Shown: piece by piece, positions 1-9,195 of the stretch
Numbering within the stretch: position 1 is the stretch's first letter
Layout of the letters: every line of letters begins with the position of its first letter
From: Marinifilum sp. D737
GTDB lineage: Bacteria > Bacteroidota > Bacteroidia > Bacteroidales > Marinifilaceae
Direction: 5' to 3'
DNA length: 64,000 bases
Assembly: GCF_026672275.1 (NCBI RefSeq)
Contig: NZ_JANQCD010000005.1
Location: forward strand, 1-64,000
The notes under the pieces: generated by a model
The model's input: only the letters and a program-made list of their open reading frames with translations
The model's database searches: none
What the model was told of the DNA's origin: nothing
Program-made: the position numbers and the translations under genes

Positions 1-330
1 TATTTGTGGTCAAATGGAGCAACCACTCAAAGTATTACAGTATCAACTTCAGGAAACTATTCAGTAGTGGTGACAGATGCCAATGGTTGTTCAGCAACGG
101 ATGATGTGAATGTCACGATTCATCCAAATCCGGTTGTGGATCTTGGAACAGACCAGGAAACCTGTGCTGGTGGGACAATCACTTTAGATGCCGGCAATGC
201 AGGCGCCAGCTATTTGTGGTCAAATGGAGCAACAAGTCAGAATATCACGGTAAATACAAGCGGTAATTATTCAGTAGTGGTAACAGACGGCAATGGCTGT
301 TCAGCAACGGATGATATGAATGTTACTATT
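1..330 (+). repeat. Near-identical tandem DNA repeat within the adhesin (210 bp period)
   Basis: Bases 1-120 and 211-330 are near copies of each other and encode the same Ig-like module, with most differences at third codon positions. Later modules (330-1600) match only at protein level. This indicates a recent duplication, or ongoing homogenisation, of adjacent modules; more copies probably lie to the left of the window. Confidence 0.8.
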
Positions 331-1902
331 TTACCATCTTTTGAATTTGATTTGACTTACACGACCAATTTAGTTTGTCATGGTGATTCAACTTATATAG
401 AAGGTCCTGATGTTCCTGGTTATAGATATCAATGGAGTAAAGATGGAATTGATATTGCTGGAGCAAACGAATATTCAATTACCATTGGAGAATCTGGTAG
501 ATACAACTTACAAATAGAAAATTTAGAAGGGTGTATTGCTGAAGATGGGGTAGATGTAGAAATTATTCAATTGCCAAACTCACCATTACCAGATCGAGTA
601 GATATGTGTTATGGAGAATCTGTAAAATTGGATATTGGTGACGGAGTTGATTTTTTATGGAGTGATGGTGTTACGACACAGACTAGAGAAGTTTCTAAAG
701 CAGGAATTTATCATGTGAGAATTCAGGATGTAAATGGCTGTATTGGAAATGATTCAGTTGAAGTTGTTGTGCATGATTTACCAATCGTTGATCTAGGACC
801 TGATTTGTATATCTGTGAAGGAGAGGAGTTAATTTTGGAAGCTCCAGAGGGATATTATACGGAATGGATTCCTGGAGGAGAAACAAGGGCAATTTATGTA
901 TATGAGGAAGGTAATTTTATTCTTCGAACAACAGATGAGTTTGGTTGTACCGGAGAAGATGATATCAATATTTTCGTGCATAAAAATCCGGATGTTTACT
1001 TGGGTAGAGATACTGTGATTGCGGAGGGAACATCTATTCTTCTTGATGCAGGAAGCGGATATGTAGAATATGAATGGAGCAATCAGGAAGATTCCCAATA
1101 TCTCAAAGTAGAAAAGGATGGAGAATATGCGGTTGATGTAGTAGATGTTAATGGTTGTAGGGGAAATGGAAAAGTTAAAGTAGCTGTTAATCCAAGACCT
1201 TCGATTAATTTAGGAGGAAGTGCTGGTATTTGTGAAGGTACTTCATTGATGTTGGATGCAGGAAATTGGGAAAGGTACTTATGGAGTACTGGAGATACAA
1301 CAAGAACAATTACCGTAAACAAAACTGGTGATTATACCGTACAAGTTTGGGATATGTATGGTATAATGGGAACAGATGTTATTAGTGTTGAGGTATTTCC
1401 AGTGCCAGAGGTTAATATTGCCTCTGATACTTTAAGCATGTATAAAGGTCAGATTTTGACTTTAGATGCAGGATCTGGTTATTCTTCTTATTACTGGAAT
1501 ACTGGATCTGATTGGAGAAGTATAGAAGTTGATGATGCAGGAGATTATAGCGTACAGGTTGAGAATGAATTTGGTTGTATTGCTCAAGCTTCAATTGCAG
1601 TTAAATTATTGGAGCCTAAAATGGTTGTACCAAATGTATTTACACCAAATGGTAAAGGTCCAAATGAAATATTTTATCCGGTTTTTAAAGGAATCGTAAC
1701 CGATTTTGAAATGTATATTTATACTCGTTGGGGAGAGCAAGTGTTTAAACTTGAAAAGGATATAGTTGCCAATAATGAGTTGAAACATGAAGGGTGGAAT
1801 GGAACTTATAAAGGTAAAGAAGCGGAAATTGGAGTATATGTTTGGATTATTTTTTATGGAGGAAAAGAGAGAGGACACGGAACAGTAACACTGTTTAGAT
1901 AA
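1..1902 (+). CDS. Repeat adhesin with T9SS type B C-terminal sorting domain (5' partial)
   Basis: The reading frame is open at the left edge, so only the last 633 or so residues are visible. They consist of about eight Ig/PKD-like units of roughly 65-70 residues, the first cut off. Each has a LDAG-type strand, a YLWSNG or YEWSN core, a GxYxVxVxD strand and usually an NGC cysteine that can pair with a cysteine at the unit start. The last 90 residues (VPNVFTPNG, then YTRWGEQVF, WNGTYKG, GVYVW) match the gliding-motility-associated C-terminal domain known as the CHU_C or type B sorting signal for type IX secretion. The protein is therefore inferred to be exported through the outer membrane by T9SS and displayed or released as an adhesin. 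The stop codon overlaps the start of the PorP/SprF gene by one base, the usual genetic pairing for this class. The ligand is unknown. Confidence 0.9.
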   Translation, partial: YLWSNGATTQSITVSTSGNYSVVVTDANGCSATDDVNVTIHPNPVVDLGTDQETCAGGTITLDAGNAGASYLWSNGATSQNITVNTSGNYSVVVTDGNGCSATDDMNVTILPSFEFDLTYTTNLVCHGDSTYIEGPDVPGYRYQWSKDGIDIAGANEYSITIGESGRYNLQIENLEGCIAEDGVDVEIIQLPNSPLPDRVDMCYGESVKLDIGDGVDFLWSDGVTTQTREVSKAGIYHVRIQDVNGCIGNDSVEVVVHDLPIVDLGPDLYICEGEELILEAPEGYYTEWIPGGETRAIYVYEEGNFILRTTDEFGCTGEDDINIFVHKNPDVYLGRDTVIAEGTSILLDAGSGYVEYEWSNQEDSQYLKVEKDGEYAVDVVDVNGCRGNGKVKVAVNPRPSINLGGSAGICEGTSLMLDAGNWERYLWSTGDTTRTITVNKTGDYTVQVWDMYGIMGTDVISVEVFPVPEVNIASDTLSMYKGQILTLDAGSGYSSYYWNTGSDWRSIEVDDAGDYSVQVENEFGCIAQASIAVKLLEPKMVVPNVFTPNGKGPNEIFYPVFKGIVTDFEMYIYTRWGEQVFKLEKDIVANNELKHEGWNGTYKGKEAEIGVYVWIIFYGGKERGHGTVTLFR

Positions 1903-2939
1903 TGATTAAAAAAGAACTGAAAATATTAGTTTTATTAATAAGCATGATAAGTGCTTTTAATGTTTATTCACAGGATGTTGAGTTCTCACAGTTCTATGCA
2001 AATAAGGTTTATTTAAATCCAGCATTTGCAGGTTCTGATTTTGATGCTCGTGTTGCTATGAATTATAGAAATCAATGGCCCGAAATCAGTTCTGCATATG
2101 TGACTTATAGTGTTGCATACGATCAGTATGTAAATCCACTTGGAGGAGGAGTAGGATTGCAGGTGATGCAAGATGAACAGGGTGACGGAACGATTAGTAC
2201 TACCACAATAAGTGGAATGTATGCTTATACTTTGAGAATCTCAAGAAATTTGGCGATTAAAGCAGGTTTTCAAACCTCTTTTATTCAAAGGAAATTGAAT
2301 GATTCAAACTTTACCTTTCCTGATCAAACAGATGAATTCTATATTAATGGTTTAATTAGTCCATTTACTGGTGAGAGTGCAATTGATCATCTGAATCGCA
2401 ATTATATTGATTTTTCATCGGGTTTAATAGCATCTTATAAAAATTGGTTTATTGGTTTTGCCGCTCACCATTTAACAGAGCCTGATGAAGCATATAAAGA
2501 GGAGAGTGATTATTCTAAATTACCAAGAAAATATACTCTTCATTGTGGTGTTAATGTACCTGTCTTTAGAAGAGGTTTGCATCAGACTGATATTGGCTTA
2601 GCACCTAATTTTCTTTATCAACAGCAAGGAACAAACAAGCAAATAAATTATGGACTATATCTGTCCAAAGGATCTTTTATTGTCGGGATGTGGTATCGCG
2701 ATAATCTGGAGTTGGAATATGATGCCGTTATTCTGCAACTAGGTGTAATGAGAGATTGGTGGCAAGTGGCTTATAGTTACGATAAGACCATCTCAAAATT
2801 GATTCATACAAATACCGGTGCTCATGAGATCTCATTTTTAATGAGGTTTAAAAATAGCAGACGAAACAAAAACAGTTGTAAGGAAATTGCTTTAAGAAGA
2901 AGAAGACAAGTAGGAAGAATTAAATGTCCTCATTTTTAA
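1902..2939 (+). CDS. PorP/SprF family type IX secretion outer-membrane protein
   Basis: The protein has 345 residues with an N-terminal signal peptide (hydrophobic residues about 7-20, cleavage near YSQ-DV). The mature start DVEFSQFYANKVYLNPAFAG is the hallmark opening of the PorP/SprF family, followed by alternating beta-barrel strands such as MNYRNQWP. Members of this family sit in the outer membrane and are usually encoded just after a T9SS cargo with a type B sorting domain, where they are thought to help secrete or anchor that cargo. Here the start codon overlaps the adhesin stop (TAATG), so the two are translationally coupled and this copy is probably dedicated to that adhesin. Its stop overlaps the convergent sensor-kinase stop by four bases. 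Family assignment is firm; the partnership is inferred from position. Confidence 0.9.
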   Translation: MIKKELKILVLLISMISAFNVYSQDVEFSQFYANKVYLNPAFAGSDFDARVAMNYRNQWPEISSAYVTYSVAYDQYVNPLGGGVGLQVMQDEQGDGTISTTTISGMYAYTLRISRNLAIKAGFQTSFIQRKLNDSNFTFPDQTDEFYINGLISPFTGESAIDHLNRNYIDFSSGLIASYKNWFIGFAAHHLTEPDEAYKEESDYSKLPRKYTLHCGVNVPVFRRGLHQTDIGLAPNFLYQQQGTNKQINYGLYLSKGSFIVGMWYRDNLELEYDAVILQLGVMRDWWQVAYSYDKTISKLIHTNTGAHEISFLMRFKNSRRNKNSCKEIALRRRRQVGRIKCPHF

Positions 2940-5371
2940 ATCATTTCGTTTATTAAGCTTAATAATTTTTTCTTGATAATTGGTTTCGCAATATAACCGT
3001 CAAATCCTGAGTCCATTATTAGTTCTTTCTCATTTGCCAATGCATAAGCTGTTTGTGCTACAATTTTAATTTCAGGATTTTCTTTTTTAATCAATTTTAA
3101 AGTATCATATCCATTTAATTCTGGCATTTGCAGATCCAACAAAACCAAATCAAAATGCTCAGAACCACATTCTTTAATAGCAGTGCGCCCATTGTCTGCT
3201 GACGACATGCTTACACCAGTGGATTGAAGCATTTGTTTTATCAATGTGATGTTCACATTGTAATCATCAACAATTAATATTTTTTTACCAGTTAAATCCT
3301 TATTTATACCGTTTTTGTATATTTTCTTAATCGGAGAGATGTTTGATTTATCATCAATTAAGTATGGAATGCTAACAAAGAAACTGCTCCCAACATTCTC
3401 AGTTGATTCTACCCACATATCACCATTTAGCAATTCTGCTAATTTTTTAGAAATTGATAATCCTAATCCTGTTCCACCATACCTTCTTGCATGAGAATCA
3501 TCTGCTTGACGGAACCTACTAAAAATTATCTTCTGCTTTTCGGGAGAGATTCCAATTCCTGTATCTTCAACAGCAAAAATTAGCTTACTTTCATTTAATT
3601 GATACGAGACATGAATGCTTCCTTTTTCAGTAAATTTTAAAGCATTTTCCACCAAGTTTGTGATGATTTGCTTCAGTCGTAAAGGATCCGTGTAAATAAT
3701 CGATTCTGATTCCTTCAGGCCTTTCGTAAATTTTAGTTCAATATGATCTCTACCCTTGCTGGTTTTTATCTTTTCAAAAGTGTGATAAAGTTCGTCAAAT
3801 AGTTGATTGAGGTTGTAATAAGTTTTGGAAATTTTAAGCTTACCAGACTCAATTTTAGAGAAATCAATAATATCATTTATAAGATTCAATAGTGAATTCC
3901 CACTATTTCTAATATGAGTGAAAAACTGTTGTCGGGTTTCAAAAGGCAAATCATCTTCTTGTAATAATTCTGAAAATCCAATGATTGCGTTCATAGGAGT
4001 ACGAATTTCGTGTGACATATTCGCTAAAAAAGATGACTTCAAGCGATCAGATTCTTCGGCTTTTTCTCTTGCAATTTGAAGTTCTTTTTCTTTCTGGGTT
4101 CTAATATCAATCATACGATTAATGGTTGTTCCCATATCTTGAAATTCCGAAAAATGAAGTTCGTCAATATTCACCTGATATAGTTGTGTAGATGCTTTTC
4201 TAAAGAAATTGTTAATAGAGGTGAAATTCTGTTTCATTTTAACAGAAATGGTCTTTGATGTTATGTAGATAACCACAATTGCGATTACAATTAACAATAC
4301 TATTTGTAAGATATATTTTCGAACATTTCCTCTTAATTCAGCTCTGGCAATTTCAATGTTTTTATCTAGCTCTCCTGTGTACAAACCAGCACCAATAATC
4401 CAATCCCACTCTTTAATGAACTTTACGTATGAAATTTTTTCAGCATTTTCCGCATCTGGTATTTTGTAATTTACAAAGCCTGATTCATCAAGTTGGGCGG
4501 CATTGATTAAGCGTTTTACATTTTCACGACGTATCTTGTTGCTGTAATCTTTAAAATTTTTTCCAATGCTGGCAGAATCGGCATGAAGCAAGCATGTTCC
4601 ATCTTTTTTATAAACAAAAAAGTAGTTGTCTTGAGTCATGTTAATTTGGCTTATACGAATCAATGCCTCCTTCTGAATTTCAGGTTGAAGATCATCTAAG
4701 TAAGCAAAACTTCCAAAATACCAGTTGTACGGAGTAAATTTCTTGATATAAGAAATTTTGGTGTATGCATTAAACTTATTTTTTACCTCTTTGCTGTTCA
4801 CATATTTTGTAAAACCACTATCCTTGTATTTCATCAACTCCACTTCATTTTTAACAATGTAATTGCCATTGATATCTTTGAAATTGATTAAGCTTTTGTT
4901 TTCATTTTCTTTCGAGAACGGATAAAGAATACCTTTACCACTTAAATTGTTGATAAAAATATAGCCTCTGTCGTTGGTGAAACGTAAAGGTGAAATGGCC
5001 TCTTTAATGCGTTTTTTTATTTCGGTATCGCTAAGTTTCCCTTTGTTTTGATTGTAAATGTATATGGCTACAGAGTGTGCCTGATCCACAAAATTCTGAA
5101 GTCTACTTTTTAATCTTGATTCAGACCTTGTGTTTTGGTAATTAATGAAATCAACACATTCATTTGCCTTGCTTACCAAAATATCCTTCTGTTCTTCAAT
5201 GTAATCTTTCTTAAGGTTATTGGATTCCGTGTTGAATTCGTTAAACTTGGTATAGATCCAAATTCCACCAAATCCGACAAGAAATGTAATAGTCAGAATT
5301 AAGAAAAGCATAAAATAGGCTCTACTTATGCTTGTTTTATTTTTGATAGTTTTGTTTGGGGTTGAATTCAT
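2936..5371 (-). CDS. Cache-domain hybrid sensor histidine kinase/response regulator
   Basis: The protein has 811 residues. A first membrane helix (about 17-37) and a second (about 353-371) bracket a periplasmic sensor made of two Cache modules, each with the typical DRGYIFI or NYFFVYKKDGTCL strand and a W-YFG or WDWIIGAG end. The cytoplasmic part has HisKA with MSHEIRTPMN (phospho-acceptor His454), an HATPase domain with DTGIGI and GGTGLGLSI, and a C-terminal receiver domain with LLDLQMP (phospho-acceptor Asp746). It is inferred to sense a small extracellular ligand and pass phosphate to its own receiver; no HPt or DNA-binding output is encoded beside it. It follows an unknown gene by 15 bases and is probably in one operon with it. 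It is a paralogue of the kinase at 43684-46491. Confidence 0.92.
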   Translation of the reverse strand: MNSTPNKTIKNKTSISRAYFMLFLILTITFLVGFGGIWIYTKFNEFNTESNNLKKDYIEEQKDILVSKANECVDFINYQNTRSESRLKSRLQNFVDQAHSVAIYIYNQNKGKLSDTEIKKRIKEAISPLRFTNDRGYIFINNLSGKGILYPFSKENENKSLINFKDINGNYIVKNEVELMKYKDSGFTKYVNSKEVKNKFNAYTKISYIKKFTPYNWYFGSFAYLDDLQPEIQKEALIRISQINMTQDNYFFVYKKDGTCLLHADSASIGKNFKDYSNKIRRENVKRLINAAQLDESGFVNYKIPDAENAEKISYVKFIKEWDWIIGAGLYTGELDKNIEIARAELRGNVRKYILQIVLLIVIAIVVIYITSKTISVKMKQNFTSINNFFRKASTQLYQVNIDELHFSEFQDMGTTINRMIDIRTQKEKELQIAREKAEESDRLKSSFLANMSHEIRTPMNAIIGFSELLQEDDLPFETRQQFFTHIRNSGNSLLNLINDIIDFSKIESGKLKISKTYYNLNQLFDELYHTFEKIKTSKGRDHIELKFTKGLKESESIIYTDPLRLKQIITNLVENALKFTEKGSIHVSYQLNESKLIFAVEDTGIGISPEKQKIIFSRFRQADDSHARRYGGTGLGLSISKKLAELLNGDMWVESTENVGSSFFVSIPYLIDDKSNISPIKKIYKNGINKDLTGKKILIVDDYNVNITLIKQMLQSTGVSMSSADNGRTAIKECGSEHFDLVLLDLQMPELNGYDTLKLIKKENPEIKIVAQTAYALANEKELIMDSGFDGYIAKPIIKKKLLSLINEMI

Positions 5372-5386
5372 ATAGCTATTACGAAA

Positions 5387-5947
5387 TCAAATTTGGAATT
5401 GGCTAAGTATCTGATTAAAAATAGGATTAAAAAATCGAAATCCAAGATCAATTTCATTCTTTATATTGTCGTCTAAAGGTATTCCGTCAAAATCACTATT
5501 GTTCTGTATTTTATTAAGAATTCCAGTATTGTATCGCTTTGTTTTTTGATTGATAACGAAATGTGGAATTGTATGATATTCAGCTTTTAATCTGAATTGA
5601 TTTTCATTAATTAGTCCATTTGATAATAAGAAATTGTATAAGTCGAGGAAATGAATCGATGATTTTGCAAGAAACACACGCAATTCAAAATTAATTGAAA
5701 GAGGAATTTCATAGTAGAATGAAAAATCTTCACTTTTATCCTGTCGATATTCAATGATAACTCTGTTCTTGTTGATATTAACATGATCAAACTCAAATTT
5801 CCAATCCAATTCTGGAATTTGTTTAAACTCTTTTTTTATGGCGTAAAGAGTTTTTAACCTTGGATATGCTGTGTATGTGAAGTTTTGATTATGTGCAAAC
5901 AATTCAAAGGCTTTTTCGATGTTTACTTTTTCTAAGTTCAATAGCAT
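5387..5947 (-). CDS. Hypothetical protein, co-transcribed with the Cache hybrid kinase
   Basis: I do not recognise this 186-residue protein. It has no signal peptide or membrane segment and is rich in Asn, Phe, Ile and Tyr, with alternating hydrophobic/polar stretches suggesting a mixed alpha/beta cytoplasmic fold. The start ATG at 5945-5947 begins MLLNLEKVNIEKAFELF. It ends only 15 bases before the ATG of the hybrid sensor kinase on the same strand, so one transcript is likely and a link to that signalling pathway is possible but unproven. The gene is AT-rich like its neighbours, giving no sign of transfer. Confidence 0.7.
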   Translation of the reverse strand: MLLNLEKVNIEKAFELFAHNQNFTYTAYPRLKTLYAIKKEFKQIPELDWKFEFDHVNINKNRVIIEYRQDKSEDFSFYYEIPLSINFELRVFLAKSSIHFLDLYNFLLSNGLINENQFRLKAEYHTIPHFVINQKTKRYNTGILNKIQNNSDFDGIPLDDNIKNEIDLGFRFFNPIFNQILSQFQI

Positions 5948-6137
5948 GTTTAATGTTGTTATAGTTATCAGATTGGCAAAGTTAGTTTATTGTTTAAATC
6001 TATTATTCTAGTTTATACTGTTTTTGTTATCGAATAACAATTCTTTTTACGATACATATGTTAATTTGTTTGTTTAGGTGTTGAATTATAGCGATTTAAG
6101 TTTATCTTTTTTAAAGATCGACGTCTGTTAATGTAAC

Positions 6138-6173
6138 TTGACACATTTGACACCTTAATTTTCCTAGTATAAT
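6138..6173 (+). promoter_or_regulatory. Possible promoter/operator upstream of the propeller sensor kinase
   Basis: Two TTGACAC copies lie nine bases apart (6138-6144 and 6147-6153). They are followed 15 bases later by TATAAT (6168-6173), 16 bases before the start codon. This looks like a proteobacterial-style promoter rather than the TAnnTTTG type seen elsewhere in the window. The direct repeat could instead be a regulator site. Weak evidence. Confidence 0.25.
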
Positions 6174-6188
6174 TATTATCATTGTACT

Positions 6189-9188
6189 ATGAACCTTATT
6201 ATCAAAACACAACTAACCATTGTACTTCTTTTTTTAGCTGCTTTTAAAGGAATTGCTGCTTATAGTTCAACAGGTGATTTTACTCAACTGGATGGATTGC
6301 CTTGCAATAGTGTGAATCATATTTTTGAGGATTCCAGGGGGATGATTTGGTTAGCAACAGATGCTGGATTATGCGAATTTAATGGGTTTGAGGTAAAATA
6401 TAGAAAAGAACTCAATCGCTTGCAGGGTGAAAAGGTAACCAGTATTACGGAGAATAAAAATGGAAACTTATTAATAGCAGCGACGGGGGTTGGAGTATGT
6501 GAATTTGATGGAGAACATTTGGAGGTCATTTCTACTCAGGAAAATAATGAATTATACGATATTCGTTCGGTTAAGGTATTGGATAATAAACTTATTGTAG
6601 GAACTTCAGATGGAATTTATTTGTCTGATGTGCCAGATAAACTTGGTGAGTTTTCTTTGGTAAAAGGGACGAAAGAATTAAATGTTTTAGAGGCTGTATC
6701 AAATAATAATGCAGTGATCATTTTTCCTAAATTGGAGCAAAAGACTTATAAATTTGAATCAGGTAGTTTTTTAAAAATAGTTAATGGAAAATCTCAGATA
6801 CTGGAATTTGGGAAAAAATTTTACGGAGAAATTGGTGTGGGACAACAGGCTTTTCTAGTTGTAGATAGTCAAAGAGTTCGATGTGATGTATTAAATGTTT
6901 TGTCTAATCAGAACGAAAGAGTTGTTTTGCTGCGTTACATTAAAAATGGATTGCAGTTTAGAAAGTTAATTTCTATCAGAAATAATATTTGTGTAGATCT
7001 TCTTGCGGAGAACGATTTAGATGATGTTTTTGTTCAATGTGTGTTTAAGCATAGTTTAATGGGGGATATTTGGTTAGGGACTAAAAATCATGGCCTAATC
7101 AGTTTGAAGCAATCAATATTTAATTTATATGATGTATCAGATTTAATACCAGATTGTAATGAGATTGTAGGTTTGCTTTCTTATTCAGATGGTTCAGTAG
7201 TTGTAGCAGGAAGAAATGGTATTGCGAAAATTAAGAATGAAAAAGTAATTCAATCCATAAGCCAGAAAGACTTTATCAAATTACTTCCAAAATCGAAGAA
7301 GAAAAAAGAGCTTATTATTAATGATATTGAGTTAAAAGGCAATATGATTTGGGTTGCCACTAATTGTGGTTTTTATACTTGGAATTGTAAGTCTTTTTTG
7401 CTGACCTATAAAAATATATCAGTAGCGACGAATTTCATAATAACATCAAATGGAAATTTGTTTTGTTATAACGGATCTAAGTTTTATACCTGTGGGATAA
7501 GAGATAATTCTGTAGATACAAAGTGGAATTTTTCAAAAGGAGAGGAAGTTGAACTAACCAAGATAATTGAGTTTGATTCCTACATTTGGGTAGCAACAGA
7601 AACTCATGGGATTTATCGATTTGGAGAGAATAAAGTCAAGAAATTTGGTCGAAATAATATTGGAATTCATAATGTTGTTAATGATATGCTTGTTTTACCT
7701 GATTCAAGTATAATTGTAGGTGGTAATAACGGCATTATTTACAAGTTAAAAAGTGAAGGAGATGAATTAATGATTTTAGATTCTCTTGATCAAAGCGATG
7801 GCTTGGAAGGGATTTCTGTTCATGGATTTCAATACCATAAAGATGGTTCTATTTGGTGCGGAACCAATATAGGAGTACATAGGTTTGAATATAAAACCTG
7901 GCAGCCAGATTCTGTTGTGAAATATAGATTTTGGAATGCGAACAAAAAAGTAGAATTTAGGGGAAAAGAATCAGTTGTTGATAAATACGATAACATTTGG
8001 GTGAAGTCAAATTATGCCTTAATGAAAATTGAAGCGAACAATTTCATTAACGAAAATGCAGCTTATAAGCCAACTTTACTCGAAGTAAAGGTGAAAGATA
8101 GCAACTGGAGATTGAAAAAATCAGAATTTGATAGATGGACAAAAACACCTAACAACCCTATTCGTTTAAGTTACAATGAGAATTATTTTAGACTGCATTA
8201 TGGTATGCTGTATTGTGATGCCTTGGAAAATATAAGATATCGTTATCGATTGGTAGGTATGGATAATCATTGGTCGGATTGGGTAAAGTCGAATGAAGTG
8301 GTTTATTCAAATTTGAGAGGAGGAGAATATACCTTTGAGATTGAAGCCAGGAAATTGAGTTCCGGAAAGCTTGGGAAATATTCAATTGATATAATACTTG
8401 AAACTGCTTGGTGGAAAACAGTTTGGTTTTGGTTTATAGTTATTGGTATTCTTGGTGCACTAACTTATTATGCGATTCAGCTTTTTAAAGCAAGAGTTAA
8501 ACATGAAGAAAAGCAAAGGACTAAGCAGTTTAATAGAGTTATTGGTTTAAAAATCCGAGCTTTACAGCATCAGCTTGATCCTCATTTTATCTTTAACTCG
8601 CTCAATTCAATTCAAAGTTATATCCTTGATAATAATGAAGATAAAGCTTTGGAGTATTTGTCGGATTTCTCTATGGTTTTAAGAAATAACATTAATAATG
8701 CCAATAAAAACCTGATATCATTAAGTGAGGAGCTAGCTTATTTAAAATTGTATCTGAAGCTGGAGCAAATGAGATTTGAAGAGAAATTTACATTTCAAAT
8801 TAACTTGGATGACAAAATAAACTCATTGGATATTAAGATTCCACCTATGTTAATTCAACCATTTTTAGAGCATTCCATAAGAAATGGTATCAGTAAACTT
8901 GACAGACTTGGAAAGATAGTTATTCGATTTATTTTGGAAGATGATGGGTGTTTAAAATGTGAAATTACTGACAATGGATCAGGCAACCGAAAAATAGACC
9001 TTACAAAAGCTGAATCAGAATTGGTAAAAGGTAATTCATTGCAGATAACTAACGATAGAATGAAATTACTAAATAAGGTTCTAACTAATGGTAAAATTTA
9101 CTCCTATCAGATAAATGAATGTGTTGATTCTAAAACAAATTTTTCTGGTGTAAAAACAGTTTTGGTATTTCCAAGCTTGGAATTGTAA
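6189..9188 (+). CDS. Two-component propeller sensor with LytS-type histidine kinase
   Basis: The protein has 999 residues. It starts with a signal peptide (about 1-24), followed by a periplasmic beta-propeller of repeated GMIWLATDAGLCEF-like blades (Reg_prop repeats; further blades near IWVATETHGIYRF and IWCGTNIGVHRF). A Y_Y_Y domain follows (about 675-735, ending in GEYTFEIEA), then one membrane helix (about 742-764, WFWFIVIGILGALTYYAI). The cytoplasmic end is a His_kinase (PF06580) type domain with QLDPHFIFNSLNSIQ, phospho-acceptor His799, and an ATPase domain with DNGSGNRKI. Kinases of this class normally pair with a LytTR regulator. None lies in the window, and unlike classical Bacteroides hybrid propeller sensors it has no receiver or AraC output. 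The ligand is unknown. Confidence 0.9.
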   Translation: MNLIIKTQLTIVLLFLAAFKGIAAYSSTGDFTQLDGLPCNSVNHIFEDSRGMIWLATDAGLCEFNGFEVKYRKELNRLQGEKVTSITENKNGNLLIAATGVGVCEFDGEHLEVISTQENNELYDIRSVKVLDNKLIVGTSDGIYLSDVPDKLGEFSLVKGTKELNVLEAVSNNNAVIIFPKLEQKTYKFESGSFLKIVNGKSQILEFGKKFYGEIGVGQQAFLVVDSQRVRCDVLNVLSNQNERVVLLRYIKNGLQFRKLISIRNNICVDLLAENDLDDVFVQCVFKHSLMGDIWLGTKNHGLISLKQSIFNLYDVSDLIPDCNEIVGLLSYSDGSVVVAGRNGIAKIKNEKVIQSISQKDFIKLLPKSKKKKELIINDIELKGNMIWVATNCGFYTWNCKSFLLTYKNISVATNFIITSNGNLFCYNGSKFYTCGIRDNSVDTKWNFSKGEEVELTKIIEFDSYIWVATETHGIYRFGENKVKKFGRNNIGIHNVVNDMLVLPDSSIIVGGNNGIIYKLKSEGDELMILDSLDQSDGLEGISVHGFQYHKDGSIWCGTNIGVHRFEYKTWQPDSVVKYRFWNANKKVEFRGKESVVDKYDNIWVKSNYALMKIEANNFINENAAYKPTLLEVKVKDSNWRLKKSEFDRWTKTPNNPIRLSYNENYFRLHYGMLYCDALENIRYRYRLVGMDNHWSDWVKSNEVVYSNLRGGEYTFEIEARKLSSGKLGKYSIDIILETAWWKTVWFWFIVIGILGALTYYAIQLFKARVKHEEKQRTKQFNRVIGLKIRALQHQLDPHFIFNSLNSIQSYILDNNEDKALEYLSDFSMVLRNNINNANKNLISLSEELAYLKLYLKLEQMRFEEKFTFQINLDDKINSLDIKIPPMLIQPFLEHSIRNGISKLDRLGKIVIRFILEDDGCLKCEITDNGSGNRKIDLTKAESELVKGNSLQITNDRMKLLNKVLTNGKIYSYQINECVDSKTNFSGVKTVLVFPSLEL

Positions 9189-9195
9189 TTATACC

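Noticed and set aside
1-1600. Regular repeats as a possible CRISPR or satellite array
   Set aside because: The repeats are in frame, about 200 bases long and encode Ig-like modules.
6138-6153. TTGACAC direct repeat as an E. coli-type -35 box
   Set aside because: The housekeeping sigma factor of this phylum prefers TTTG/TAnnTTTG and the 15-base spacer is short; kept only as a low-confidence feature.
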